Below are positions 17,544 to 25,171 of a DNA stretch of 42,728 bases, piece by piece. Both the position numbers and the translations under genes were made by a program. Position 1 is the first letter of the stretch, and each line of letters starts with the position of its first letter. The stretch is from a virus. The stretch covers positions 1-42,728 of IMG/VR virus record IMGVR_UViG_3300025849_002975; one strand, given 5' to 3'. The notes beneath the pieces are model-generated. The model saw nothing but the letters and a program-made list of their open reading frames with translations, was not told the DNA's origin and made no database searches.

Positions 17544-18388
17544 TCAAACTCCTTGATCGCAGATGTTATTGCGGTAACATCTGGTTGTTTTGGATCACGG
17601 TTCCAATACACGCTACCACCATCAACTATGTTTTTGTCTCTCAAATAAATTATATCCTTGCCATAGTACTTGCACTCTTGAAAAATTCTAGGAGCAGGAT
17701 CAAATGTTTCTTTTGTGTACACATATGTTTCAAACATGCTCATAAGATTTTCTACTGGTACAAATATATTATTATGCTTTATATTAACATACTTTGCGTC
17801 ATATGTCAAGATCCCATGATCAGGAAATTGATCTATTACCTTTTCAACTGAGGCATAGTATTCAGGGTTGGTACCTAGGAATAAGTGTTTGAATTTTATG
17901 TTGTCTGTGTGTGGTTTGTATATGCTGAAATTTATGGTTTTTTCAAAATGAGCACCAACACCGTTTGGATAGACTTCAGTGTCACATAAATCTACGATTT
18001 TTTCTGGTTGATAAAAATCAACTGCCTTGGGATATCCTAGGGGATGGTTTTCACTGTACACACTTATTACCTTGCCAGCAAACAGTAATCGCAGGCTGGT
18101 TTTTTGTGCGGGTGTATAGTCATTGAAACTCTGCCAACTCAGTGTCATCATGCTGCGTCCTAGTATGAGAGTTACATCATCTGGATCTGGCAAACTGCTG
18201 AATTCTAGATTTTTGCAGTGTATGTATTTGTTGGAAATGGATTTGATGTAGTTATCGCCACTAAATTTTCTATGTGGAACTACTACAACCCTAGCATCAT
18301 AGCCCATTTGATTTAGAATCGTACAGTATTCATAACTGTAATAGAATAAGCCGTCAACTGGTTTGCTTGTAACTACTATGTTTATCAT
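17540..18388 (-). CDS. GT-B-like glycosyltransferase
   Basis: Starting at the ATG at 18388 (MINIVVTSKPVDGLFYYSYEYC), the protein has 282 residues. An in-frame ATG at 18409 would add MAYKYYI, but this stretch carries a late-promoter-like TATAAATA, so the shorter start is preferred. The N-terminal VTSKPVDGLFYYSYEY-x-x-x-L-x-x-x-G and the C-terminal MFETYVYTKETFDPAPRIFQECKYYGKDIIYLRDKN fit a GT-B fold, where the second segment is the donor-binding E-x(7)-E-like region (F-D-P-A-P-R). It is the first gene of the minus-strand biosynthetic operon. No clear Shine-Dalgarno site precedes it. It probably acts on a glycan made by the downstream enzymes. Confidence 0.65.
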   Translation of the reverse strand: MINIVVTSKPVDGLFYYSYEYCTILNQMGYDARVVVVPHRKFSGDNYIKSISNKYIHCKNLEFSSLPDPDDVTLILGRSMMTLSWQSFNDYTPAQKTSLRLLFAGKVISVYSENHPLGYPKAVDFYQPEKIVDLCDTEVYPNGVGAHFEKTINFSIYKPHTDNIKFKHLFLGTNPEYYASVEKVIDQFPDHGILTYDAKYVNIKHNNIFVPVENLMSMFETYVYTKETFDPAPRIFQECKYYGKDIIYLRDKNIVDGGSVYWNRDPKQPDVTAITSAIKEFE

Positions 18389-18395
18389 TATGTAA

Positions 18396-18403
18396 TATTT
18401 ATA
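18396..18403 (-). promoter_or_regulatory. possible late promoter box (TATAAATA) for minus-strand operon
   Basis: An exact TATAAATA on the minus strand lies only 7 bp before the ATG at 18388. Transcription would begin about two bases before the start codon, giving a nearly leaderless mRNA. It faces the plus-strand box at 18437. The match could be accidental because the region is AT-rich, so confidence is low. Confidence 0.4.
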
Positions 18404-18436
18404 AGCCATTACTTACTGTATATGTGTTACTGGCTA

Positions 18437-18444
18437 TATAAATA
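18437..18444 (+). promoter_or_regulatory. T4-like late promoter (TATAAATA)
   Basis: The exact octamer lies 20 bp before the GTG start at 18465, with AGGAGA between. CTTTTGAG follows it, similar in spacing to the CTTGTAAC seen at 50-57. It would make the hydroxylase-to-sulfotransferase genes (18465-21219) late genes. Confidence 0.7.
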
Positions 18445-18464
18445 CTTTTGAGTAGGAGAAGCAG

Positions 18465-19085
18465 GTGATCGAATATTTAACATTGTGCAGTTACGGAGAT
18501 TTAACTAAGCTAAACTTTAAAATAAAAGATCCTAAAGGATTAGTTAAATGGACTGAAGAAAATTTTGATTATGTACAGTATAATCCGAACAAAAAAATAA
18601 ACAGGTATGGATTAAGTATTACAAGTTTAGACGGCGGATTGTCAGGGAGACCAGATTTAGACAGTATATGGACAGAAGATCCTGCAAACATGCCTACAGA
18701 ACAAGATATGAATGTTCCTACTCCAGTTTATGAACATCCAGAAATAAAAAAATTATGTGATTTTTTCCAGCCATATGTAGGGAGATCGCACTTTTTAAAA
18801 ATACCTCCAGGTGGATATTTTCCTCCACACAGAGATTTCAAAAGTTTACAATTAGAAACTTTTAGGATTATTGTACCTTTGATGAATATGGATTATCCAA
18901 GATTCACATTTATGTTAGAAGACAAAATTCTACCCTGGGAAAAAGGTGCTGTGTATTTTCTTAATACAGCAAAAACACATCATTTATTTAATGCCGGCAT
19001 CGAAGATGCATATATGATAGTGCTAAACATTACAACAAACAAAGAAGTTGTACAAAAGATGTTGGATAATTTAGCAATTAGATGA
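18465..19085 (+). CDS. aspartyl/asparaginyl beta-hydroxylase-like 2OG-Fe(II) oxygenase
   Basis: The 206-residue protein starts with GTG after AGGAGA. The core reads KIPPGGYFPPHRDF (H122, D124), then RIIVPLMN, WEKGAVYFLNTAKTHHLFNAG with H172/H173, and a final AYMIVLNI strand. HxD...H on this double-stranded beta-helix is the iron site of the aspartyl/asparaginyl beta-hydroxylase family. The R in TFRIIVPL would bind 2-oxoglutarate. Phage versions have no known substrate. It is the first gene after a late promoter and overlaps the next gene by 4 bp (ATGA). Confidence 0.75.
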   Translation: MIEYLTLCSYGDLTKLNFKIKDPKGLVKWTEENFDYVQYNPNKKINRYGLSITSLDGGLSGRPDLDSIWTEDPANMPTEQDMNVPTPVYEHPEIKKLCDFFQPYVGRSHFLKIPPGGYFPPHRDFKSLQLETFRIIVPLMNMDYPRFTFMLEDKILPWEKGAVYFLNTAKTHHLFNAGIEDAYMIVLNITTNKEVVQKMLDNLAIR

Positions 19086-19603
19086 ATTACTCTACTAACC
19101 AACTAACCCAAGTCACTCCTGCTCTAGAAGACTTTATAGAACAATGCACCCTGTTAGGTTATAAAAATAATAGCAGTTTAAAAGAACTTCGTTGGAACTG
19201 GTGTTTAGAAGGAGGCATGTGGTATGTTACATACGAAGAAGACAGCATAATTAGTATGTCAGGTATCCATCCTTTTAAAAACGGATATAGAGCGGTGTAT
19301 CGCGGAGCACAGTTAAAGCAACATCCTATAAAAGGTTTGAACAGATACCAAATGCAAAGTTGGCCAATATATGCACACCTTCCACTACAGATTGAATTTG
19401 CAAAAAATAAACCATTATATATTACAACAAACACTAACAGGGATAATAGTGGACGAATGAATAGGATACATAATAGCTTTTCTGCTATGGCCAAAGGCGG
19501 CATGGTAGATTATATAGGTGATGAACAAATTTTTAATGCTGTTCAAAGCGTATGGAAATTAAACGTGAAAAAATATTTTGAAATAAGGGAACGATATGTA
19601 TAA
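19082..19603 (+). CDS. GNAT-like acetyltransferase or related phage protein
   Basis: The protein has 173 residues: a helical start, then GGMWYVTYEEDSIISMSGIHPFKNGYRAVYRGAQL. Two antiparallel strands around 'EDSIISMSGIHPF' followed by another strand look like the GNAT acetyl-CoA fold. IYAHLPLQIEFAKNKPLYITTNTNR then follows the usual 'helix, strand with N/T' pattern. A clear R/Q-x-x-G-x-G/A acetyl-CoA loop is not evident, so enzymatic activity is doubtful. The gene is translationally coupled to the hydroxylase. Similar proteins occur in marine phages, but I know of no demonstrated function. Confidence 0.45.
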   Translation: MNYSTNQLTQVTPALEDFIEQCTLLGYKNNSSLKELRWNWCLEGGMWYVTYEEDSIISMSGIHPFKNGYRAVYRGAQLKQHPIKGLNRYQMQSWPIYAHLPLQIEFAKNKPLYITTNTNRDNSGRMNRIHNSFSAMAKGGMVDYIGDEQIFNAVQSVWKLNVKKYFEIRERYV

Positions 19604-19648
19604 TGTAATGGGTAAACACAGTTGGTCATTATTAAAGGAAAATATGTT

Positions 19649-19855
19649 ATGATAGAATGGAACCATTTAAAAAAAATAAAAACAGGTTACTTTAAGCATT
19701 TATTTTATGCTATGTACTTTAACATACTAGCTCTATTAGTGTTTATAACTGGTACAATACATGCCATATTTCCTCCTTTATTTGCATTTACGCCATACAA
19801 ACTAGCCAAGAAGATTACGGATGGAACTGAAAAGCATTTTAAAAAACGGGACTAG
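19649..19855 (+). CDS. small single-pass membrane protein, DUF6356-like
   Basis: Starting at the ATG at 19649, with AAAGGA nine bases before it, the protein has 68 residues. TGYFKHLFYAMYFNILALLVFITGTIHAIFPPLFAFTP fits the pattern of small DUF6356 proteins: Y-x-x-H-x-x-x-(A)-x-x-F followed by a hydrophobic segment and a H-(A/G)-x-(F/L)-P-x-(L/F)-F turn. Residues 21-45 form the likely membrane segment. The C-terminus is basic and would stay in the cytoplasm. It overlaps the ANL gene by 35 bp. Function is unknown; in bacteria the family often lies beside lipid or polyketide genes, which fits an acyl-activating neighbour. Confidence 0.6.
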   Translation: MIEWNHLKKIKTGYFKHLFYAMYFNILALLVFITGTIHAIFPPLFAFTPYKLAKKITDGTEKHFKKRD

Positions 19856-20504
19856 TATTACTTCTAGCGGTACAACAGGAGCTGCAAAACAAATATATCA
19901 AAGCCCTGATAAAATTAAATATGCAAATCAAGCGGCACGTGATGTGCAAAAGATTACAAGCACAAGTAAAATTTATACTGTTTGCAAATTAGATCATGCA
20001 GGAGGATTGCTTGCACAAACATTACCAGCTATAGAAATTGATGCCGAAGTGCATATAGAGCAATTTAATCCCTTTCGTTGGGTAACCAATATCAAACATT
20101 TTACTCACAGCCATTTAACACCCGGAATGTGTCTTGCTATATCAAAGACTAAAGGATGGAACAACTTAGACTTAGAAGGTAAGATTATTGCTTGTGGTAG
20201 CGATAGAGTACCTGCAGAATCTATTAACAGATTTGTAGCCAAGGGTGCCACTTTTATTGCCAACTGGGGAATGAGCGAAGTAGGTCCAATGGCCATAAAC
20301 AAAACATATACGCCACAAGATGCAGTAGCATATGATTTGCCAGGATATACTATAATGGGCGACACAGCATTTTGTGATATACAAATATCTGAATGGAATG
20401 AATTAATGGTTAAAGGTGATATTTGTGTATACGATGATTGGTTTGCTACAGGCGATATTATAAAATTTGAAAAAGGAAGTTATTGGTACTATGGTAGAAA
20501 GTAA
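19821..20504 (+). CDS. minimal AMP-binding (ANL) protein, MenE-like core only
   Basis: The protein has 227 residues, about half of a usual acyl-CoA synthetase. It begins almost at the ATP-phosphate loop ITSSGTTGAAKQIYQSP. It then has LDHAGGLLAQTLPAI (the substrate-side helix as in MenE), IIACGSDRVPAESINRF, NWGMSEVGPMA (the A5 motif region with E) and ATGDIIKFEKGSYWYYGRK (A7/A8 motif, D binds ribose). It stops where the mobile C-terminal domain with the catalytic lysine should begin. It may do only adenylation, or may need another protein for the missing lid. The full set of N-core motifs argues against a dead fragment. Confidence 0.7.
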   Translation: MELKSILKNGTSITSSGTTGAAKQIYQSPDKIKYANQAARDVQKITSTSKIYTVCKLDHAGGLLAQTLPAIEIDAEVHIEQFNPFRWVTNIKHFTHSHLTPGMCLAISKTKGWNNLDLEGKIIACGSDRVPAESINRFVAKGATFIANWGMSEVGPMAINKTYTPQDAVAYDLPGYTIMGDTAFCDIQISEWNELMVKGDICVYDDWFATGDIIKFEKGSYWYYGRK

Positions 20505-21219
20505 TTGTATAACACTAAATTTCCCACAAGGAAGTGGAGGACACATGCTTGGGCGTATGATAGCCTGTTGCGAAAATGTAGTGTGGTTTGACCACGAACA
20601 AAATAATGAACATCCTTGGTTACCTTATATGGGCAAAGATAAAGACTTTAGTAAAATGCACTTTAACAAAAGATTTAAAGGAGCTAAACCTGAAGGACTA
20701 GATCCTGAATTTACTATACCTCCAGTATTAAGTTTTGCTCAGTCAAGAGGAATAACAACTACTTCTGCGGACATTCAAGCATGGAAGAAAAAATTATATC
20801 CTAATCACTTTATATATACATTGCATGATGACTTAGATAAAACTAAAAAGTTTTTTAATCCTGCACAGTATATTGTTGTAATACCAGATGATATTGAATT
20901 ATTAATTGAAAGATGGATGCGATCAAGTTATTATTATTTTGTTGATCCTAAAAACAAAGAATATTTGTACAAAGATTTATATGAAGATAGAGCTAAAGAA
21001 CAAGGTATTACTATGAAGCAAGTACTTGCTAATGAGTTTGAAATACAAATTGAAAATTATAAAACACACTCAACTGAAGATGATGTTGTTATTACAGAAA
21101 TAAATGATATCTTAAAGTATGATGTATATGAAGAAGTATGTAATAAATTGCAACTTGTAATTAACAAAGAAAATTATGATAAGTGTAAAGTACTGTTTGA
21201 AAACAGATCACATCTTTAG
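20491..21219 (+). CDS. P-loop protein, sulfotransferase-like
   Basis: The ATG at 20491 is used; an upstream in-frame TTG at 20467 has no support. The protein has 242 residues. CITLNFPQGSGGHMLGRMIACC gives a strand and a G-S-G-G-x-x-L-x-x-x-(I/L) loop, similar to the 5'-PSB loop of sulfotransferases that binds PAPS. AQYIVVIPDDIELLIERWMRSSYY resembles the later 3'-phosphate R-D-P-x-(D/E)-R-x-x-S-x(n) region, with the Ser kept. A transfer of sulfate to a carbohydrate is plausible but unproven. It overlaps the ANL gene by 14 bp and the convergent methyltransferase gene by 12 bp. Confidence 0.5.
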   Translation: MVESNCITLNFPQGSGGHMLGRMIACCENVVWFDHEQNNEHPWLPYMGKDKDFSKMHFNKRFKGAKPEGLDPEFTIPPVLSFAQSRGITTTSADIQAWKKKLYPNHFIYTLHDDLDKTKKFFNPAQYIVVIPDDIELLIERWMRSSYYYFVDPKNKEYLYKDLYEDRAKEQGITMKQVLANEFEIQIENYKTHSTEDDVVITEINDILKYDVYEEVCNKLQLVINKENYDKCKVLFENRSHL

Positions 21220-21933
21220 TATTTCAAAATAGAAACGTTTTCTATCTTTTTTGAATTGCTCTAACTTACAGTTATATTCTTTTGCAAGTGCATACGCAAA
21301 TTCAAAACTCCATGGAAATATATCTACGTAAGGTCCTTTGGGCCAAAGTATTCCTGGATTGACTCTAAAATACATCCTTCCACCTACGTCTAGTAACGAA
21401 TGTAACTTTTTAAAGCGTGTACGTATATCCTTTTCATCACCAAAGTTTAAACTACCAAACACAATCATATGGTCATACTTTTCATCTACATTAAAGTCTA
21501 ATATGTCTACCATGTAATCAGCATTTTCGTTAAAAGGATCTATTCCTGTAAGATTCTTTATACGTGGTTTAAATTGATTATAACCACAACCAAAGTCTAA
21601 AACATTTTTTGGATCACGCTCATTTATTCTATCAACAATGCTCCAACCACTATAGGTATGGTCATCTGTATTAGGTTTCCAAATTTCTCCAAAGAACCGT
21701 TTCATATAAAATGTATCTAATGATTGTACAAATTGTTCTACAGTGCCAGTCAAATCTAAATGTTCAATATCTAATTCATGCATTAAACTTTGACAGAACT
21801 TTTCTTTACGTACAGGTGTAAATGGCATATCGTCAATAATACTATGCTTATCTAATTGCAAGTCGCTGTATTTAGGCAAGCTAAACGCTTGTTCTAAATT
21901 TTGCATAACTAACGAAAAAATTCGTGAATTCAT
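21208..21933 (-). CDS. class I SAM methyltransferase with possible degenerate ACP-like N-terminus
   Basis: An ATG at 21933 (MNSRIFSLV) gives 241 residues; a GTG four codons upstream at 21945 is possible. The C-terminal two thirds carry VLDFGCGYNQFKPRIKNLTGIDPF (motif I and the acidic strand-2 end) and DHMIVFGSLNFGDEKDIRTRFKKLHSLLDVGGRMYFRV (motifs IV-VI), so it is a methyltransferase. The first 75 residues are helical with a loose resemblance to an acyl carrier protein (IIDDMP-x-TPV, then LMHELDIEHLDLTGTVEQFVQSL), but the phosphopantetheine Ser is absent. It is transcribed against its right-hand neighbours and diverges from tctA. Confidence 0.7.
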   Translation of the reverse strand: MNSRIFSLVMQNLEQAFSLPKYSDLQLDKHSIIDDMPFTPVRKEKFCQSLMHELDIEHLDLTGTVEQFVQSLDTFYMKRFFGEIWKPNTDDHTYSGWSIVDRINERDPKNVLDFGCGYNQFKPRIKNLTGIDPFNENADYMVDILDFNVDEKYDHMIVFGSLNFGDEKDIRTRFKKLHSLLDVGGRMYFRVNPGILWPKGPYVDIFPWSFEFAYALAKEYNCKLEQFKKDRKRFYFEILKM

Positions 21934-21990
21934 AATTTTTTTCACTTTCTATTAAAAAAATTCCACTTTTCTTCAAAAAAGTATCTTCCT

Positions 21991-22008
21991 TATATAATTA
22001 ATTATATA
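21991..22008. repeat. perfect 18-bp palindrome between divergent genes
   Basis: TATATAATTAATTATATA is its own reverse complement. It sits in the 88-bp region between the methyltransferase (-) and tctA (+). It is directly followed by the tctA ribosome binding site GAAGGA (22009-22014), and the flanking TCCTT and AAGGA can extend a stem. It contains a TATAAT -10-like hexamer on each strand. It could be an operator, a pair of divergent -10 elements or an RNA hairpin that masks the ribosome site. Confidence 0.6.
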
Positions 22009-22021
22009 GAAGGAAAAAAGC

Positions 22022-23455
22022 ATGGCTTCAGTATTGGCATTACTTGCAGGAACAATATACGGACTAATAATTGGAATCCTGCCAGGTGCAGGCGCTACTA
22101 CAGGATTAATATTTGTGTTTTCATTTATTACACTGTTTCCTGATCCGTATCTAGCAGTGATATTTGTAATGGCAGTTGTTGCTGCTAGTACAACAGGAGA
22201 TACTTACACAGGTGTGTTACTAGGAATACCTGGTGCTAATAGTGCGGCTGCTACAATGATAGACGGATTTCCGTTAGCATTGCAAGGACAAGCAACATAT
22301 ACAATTAGTGCTGCTGTTACTACAAGCACACTTAATGGATTATTATGGGGCTCGCTTACATTCTTTCTGTTACCATATTACACACAACTAATAATGATTT
22401 TTGGTGTGCCTGAACTATGGGCATTCACAATGTTAGCCATGGTATGTGTAACTTTTGTAACAAACAAATTTTGGTTTAGAAGTTTGTTAGCACTATGTAT
22501 AGGATTGTTTGTAGGATTGATTGGGGTTGATCCTAGTACCAATGCAGATAGATGGACCGGTGGCTGGGAGTATCTTGGAGACGGTGTACAACTTATGCCT
22601 TTGGTTGCAGGTCTATTTGCAATACCAGAGCTACTTGATGGATTGAAGCAAAGAACAAACACAAGCATGGTAGTACTTGCAAATGGTGTACAAACTAAAC
22701 AAGGTATAATGGCTGTATGGCATAATAAGTGGGACGCTATGCGAGGCGGATTCATTGGAGCCTTTATAGGATTGTTACCAGGACTAGGAGGTACAGTTGC
22801 AGACTGGATGGCTTATAGTTCTACAGTTGCAAGTCATCCTAAAGAAAAATTTGGTAACGGTAATATCAAAGGAGTGATAGGACCTGAAGGAGCCAACAAT
22901 GCACAAAAGGCAACATCAATGATTCCTACAGTATTATTTGGAATACCAGGAGCAAGTTTTGCGGCTATTGTAATTGGATTATTTGCATATTTGGACTTTG
23001 AATTAGGTACCTTAGAACTTGCAAATGACGCTAAATTCTTCGATAGTATGTTATACGGGTTTATGCTCGCAACAGTGCTTGTAGGCGCTATATGCTTGTT
23101 TACGACACCATTAATAGCACGAATTGCACAAATACCCTACAAATACTACTTCCCAGTGTTGTTGGGCTTTATTGTACTTGCATGTGTACAATACACAGGC
23201 GGTTGGGAAGATTACTTTATCCTAGTAGTATGTAGTATCGTAGGACTACTAGCAAAGAAATACAAATTTAGCAGACCTGCACTGCTATTTGCTTTTATTC
23301 TAGCAGATAGAATAGAAGCGTTAACGGTACAAATGGCAGGATTGTACACAGTTGATAAACTGATGGATAGATACATTTTTCTCGGATTATGTGTTTCAAT
23401 TATTGTTACGCTAGTTTGGGGACTAACATCAAAAAGGAAAATAAATTATGCGTAA
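22022..23455 (+). CDS. tctA: TctA-family large permease of a tripartite tricarboxylate transporter
   Basis: The 477-residue membrane protein has many hydrophobic segments, consistent with the roughly 10-12 of TctA. Family signatures are GTIYGLIIGILPGAGATTG near residue 10, TYTGVLLGIPGANSAAATMIDGFPLALQGQ around residue 60-90, and IGAFIGLLPGLGGTVADWMAY followed by GPEGANNAQKATSMIPTVLFGIPGASFAAI. The two PG-x-G loops are the symmetric substrate-site motifs of the family. The length is near normal, with a slightly shorter N-terminus. It overlaps tctC by 8 bp. No TctB (small four-helix subunit) is encoded beside it. TctA carriers import carboxylates using the sodium or proton gradient with a periplasmic binding protein. 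Confidence 0.92.
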   Translation: MASVLALLAGTIYGLIIGILPGAGATTGLIFVFSFITLFPDPYLAVIFVMAVVAASTTGDTYTGVLLGIPGANSAAATMIDGFPLALQGQATYTISAAVTTSTLNGLLWGSLTFFLLPYYTQLIMIFGVPELWAFTMLAMVCVTFVTNKFWFRSLLALCIGLFVGLIGVDPSTNADRWTGGWEYLGDGVQLMPLVAGLFAIPELLDGLKQRTNTSMVVLANGVQTKQGIMAVWHNKWDAMRGGFIGAFIGLLPGLGGTVADWMAYSSTVASHPKEKFGNGNIKGVIGPEGANNAQKATSMIPTVLFGIPGASFAAIVIGLFAYLDFELGTLELANDAKFFDSMLYGFMLATVLVGAICLFTTPLIARIAQIPYKYYFPVLLGFIVLACVQYTGGWEDYFILVVCSIVGLLAKKYKFSRPALLFAFILADRIEALTVQMAGLYTVDKLMDRYIFLGLCVSIIVTLVWGLTSKRKINYA

Positions 23456-24491
23456 AATGTTATTAGGAATTGTGGTAGCAATGTTTGCAACAGTTGCCCA
23501 CGCAGATTATACAATGATTGTACCACAAAAACCAGGTGGTGGAACAAGTGTATGGGCAGAAATTGTTGCTAAAGAACTATCTAAATATTTAGATGAGCCA
23601 GTGAATATAACACATATTCCAGGTGCAAGAGATATTCCAGGTTTTAACGCTTGGCACAACGAAATGAGAAATGACGACAAAGTTATTATGGTTTCACATG
23701 GCGGTAATGGCGTTGCATTCTTACAAGAAGAAGTTGACTATAACTACGGTGAATATGAATCAGTAGGACTTATGAACTTAAATATTATTGCGGGCAGACG
23801 CATTGGCGAAGATATGAATAGTCCAAGTTTTGCAGCAGGTAGCGGTCAGACACCTGAAGCATACGCAATGACTATGCTTATCTGTGGACCACAAATGTCT
23901 ATGGATGCGTATGTAAAATGCTTTAAAAAGAATGTACAATGGGTAAAAGGTATGAGTGGTAGTGAAAGACGTCTTGCATTTAGACGTGGAGAACTTACTG
24001 GTACAAGAGAAAATCCAGCGGCATATAAAAAGCATGTAGCACCAGACGACAATGCAGAAATTTGGTTCCATCATGGTATACTACAAGCAGATGGAACACA
24101 TGCTGATGATCCAAACTACCCTGGCTTTCAGTTTGAAAAGTTATATGAACAGCGTTGGGGTGTTGCACCAAGCGGTGAATTTTATGATGCTTACAAACTA
24201 GTAAAATCGTTTAGAGATGGTATGCAAAAAGCACTATGGGTAAACAAAGGTAATCCTAATGCTGAGAAACTACAAGCTGCATTGACTGAAATGTCTTTAA
24301 ATGCCCAAAGCAGAGCAATCATAGAAAAGAAGGTTGGTAAATACGAATGGAAGATTGGCGCAGAAGGCAATGCTCATAGAGATACACTTATGAGTTTTGT
24401 TACTGTTTCAGCTTTAGAAGACCTTGTATACTTTAATACAAACGCTTTAGGTCTTGCAAGTGTATTTAAAATGGAACTAGCATCTAAATGA
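23448..24491 (+). CDS. tctC: TctC/Bug-family periplasmic solute-binding protein
   Basis: The protein has 347 residues. It starts with a Sec signal peptide, MRKMLLGIVVAMFATVAHA, with cleavage expected before DYTM. The mature part opens with MIVPQKPGGGTSVWAEIVAKELSKYL and NITHIPGARDIPG, the characteristic V-P-x-x-(P/A)-GGG-(T/S) loop and second loop of tripartite tricarboxylate receptors that bind carboxylate groups. It would be exported to the periplasm and deliver substrate to TctA encoded just upstream. It overlaps the hydrolase gene by 4 bp. The family is broad, so the ligand cannot be predicted. Confidence 0.85.
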   Translation: MRKMLLGIVVAMFATVAHADYTMIVPQKPGGGTSVWAEIVAKELSKYLDEPVNITHIPGARDIPGFNAWHNEMRNDDKVIMVSHGGNGVAFLQEEVDYNYGEYESVGLMNLNIIAGRRIGEDMNSPSFAAGSGQTPEAYAMTMLICGPQMSMDAYVKCFKKNVQWVKGMSGSERRLAFRRGELTGTRENPAAYKKHVAPDDNAEIWFHHGILQADGTHADDPNYPGFQFEKLYEQRWGVAPSGEFYDAYKLVKSFRDGMQKALWVNKGNPNAEKLQAALTEMSLNAQSRAIIEKKVGKYEWKIGAEGNAHRDTLMSFVTVSALEDLVYFNTNALGLASVFKMELASK

Positions 24492-25171
24492 AAATAATGA
24501 TCACACACGGTAGTGGTGGAGTAGGGTCAGCAGAACGTTTTACTGCTGACTTCTTTCGCGACAAAGGTTTTGATGTAATTGTAAACGATTACTTTACACA
24601 ATATGATATTAAAATGTTACGTTGGCACGAAGATTTTCCGGACGACTACGAAATGTCTTTTGTTGAAATGTTTGAAACAATAGAAATACCCGATGAACCT
24701 ATCTACCATATAGGTTTTAGTTTAGGTGGATTTTTTGGTATAATTAATCATGAAAAGTTTGTTAAGAACTATCTGTTCTATCCAGGTGTGCTAGGTTTTA
24801 CAGAAGATATGATAAACAAAGATTACAGTAATGCTTGGGTCATTTCGGGTATGGAAGACAAAGGCCAAGAAAAATACAATGCTTTTAAAGAACAATGCGT
24901 CAAGCCACCTTTATCACACTACTACTTGCCTAACACTCATCATGCCTTTATGAACACTGACTTAGAAAGATCATTTGACATGGTTAGGTACAACATTATA
25001 GGTAAGTGTATGAGTGAAGAAGAATTTAGAAGTGTAAAACCTAATCATATGTACATGGCTGTAACTTACGGTCATACAAATCAATGGACTATATTAAAGT
25101 CTAACGAAGATATGAGGTGGCACTATCTTAACTTGATTTACGAGGATATTAAGAATGTCATACATACTTAA
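24488..25171 (+). CDS. alpha/beta hydrolase, dienelactone-hydrolase-like
   Basis: The 227-residue protein has a strand-and-loop start MIMITHGSGG-like (MKIMITHGSGGVGSAERF, oxyanion region). GFSLGGFFG at residues 76-84 has S78 as nucleophile. WVISGMEDKGQ (D124) and NTHHAFMN (H151/H152) supply the rest of a catalytic triad. The order and the Asp-G-x-x-D pattern resemble dienelactone hydrolases. No signal peptide is present, so it acts in the cytoplasm. Coupled translation with tctC and the ANL enzyme suggests that it processes the imported compound or a thioester derived from it. That is an inference. Confidence 0.75.
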   Translation: MKIMITHGSGGVGSAERFTADFFRDKGFDVIVNDYFTQYDIKMLRWHEDFPDDYEMSFVEMFETIEIPDEPIYHIGFSLGGFFGIINHEKFVKNYLFYPGVLGFTEDMINKDYSNAWVISGMEDKGQEKYNAFKEQCVKPPLSHYYLPNTHHAFMNTDLERSFDMVRYNIIGKCMSEEEFRSVKPNHMYMAVTYGHTNQWTILKSNEDMRWHYLNLIYEDIKNVIHT

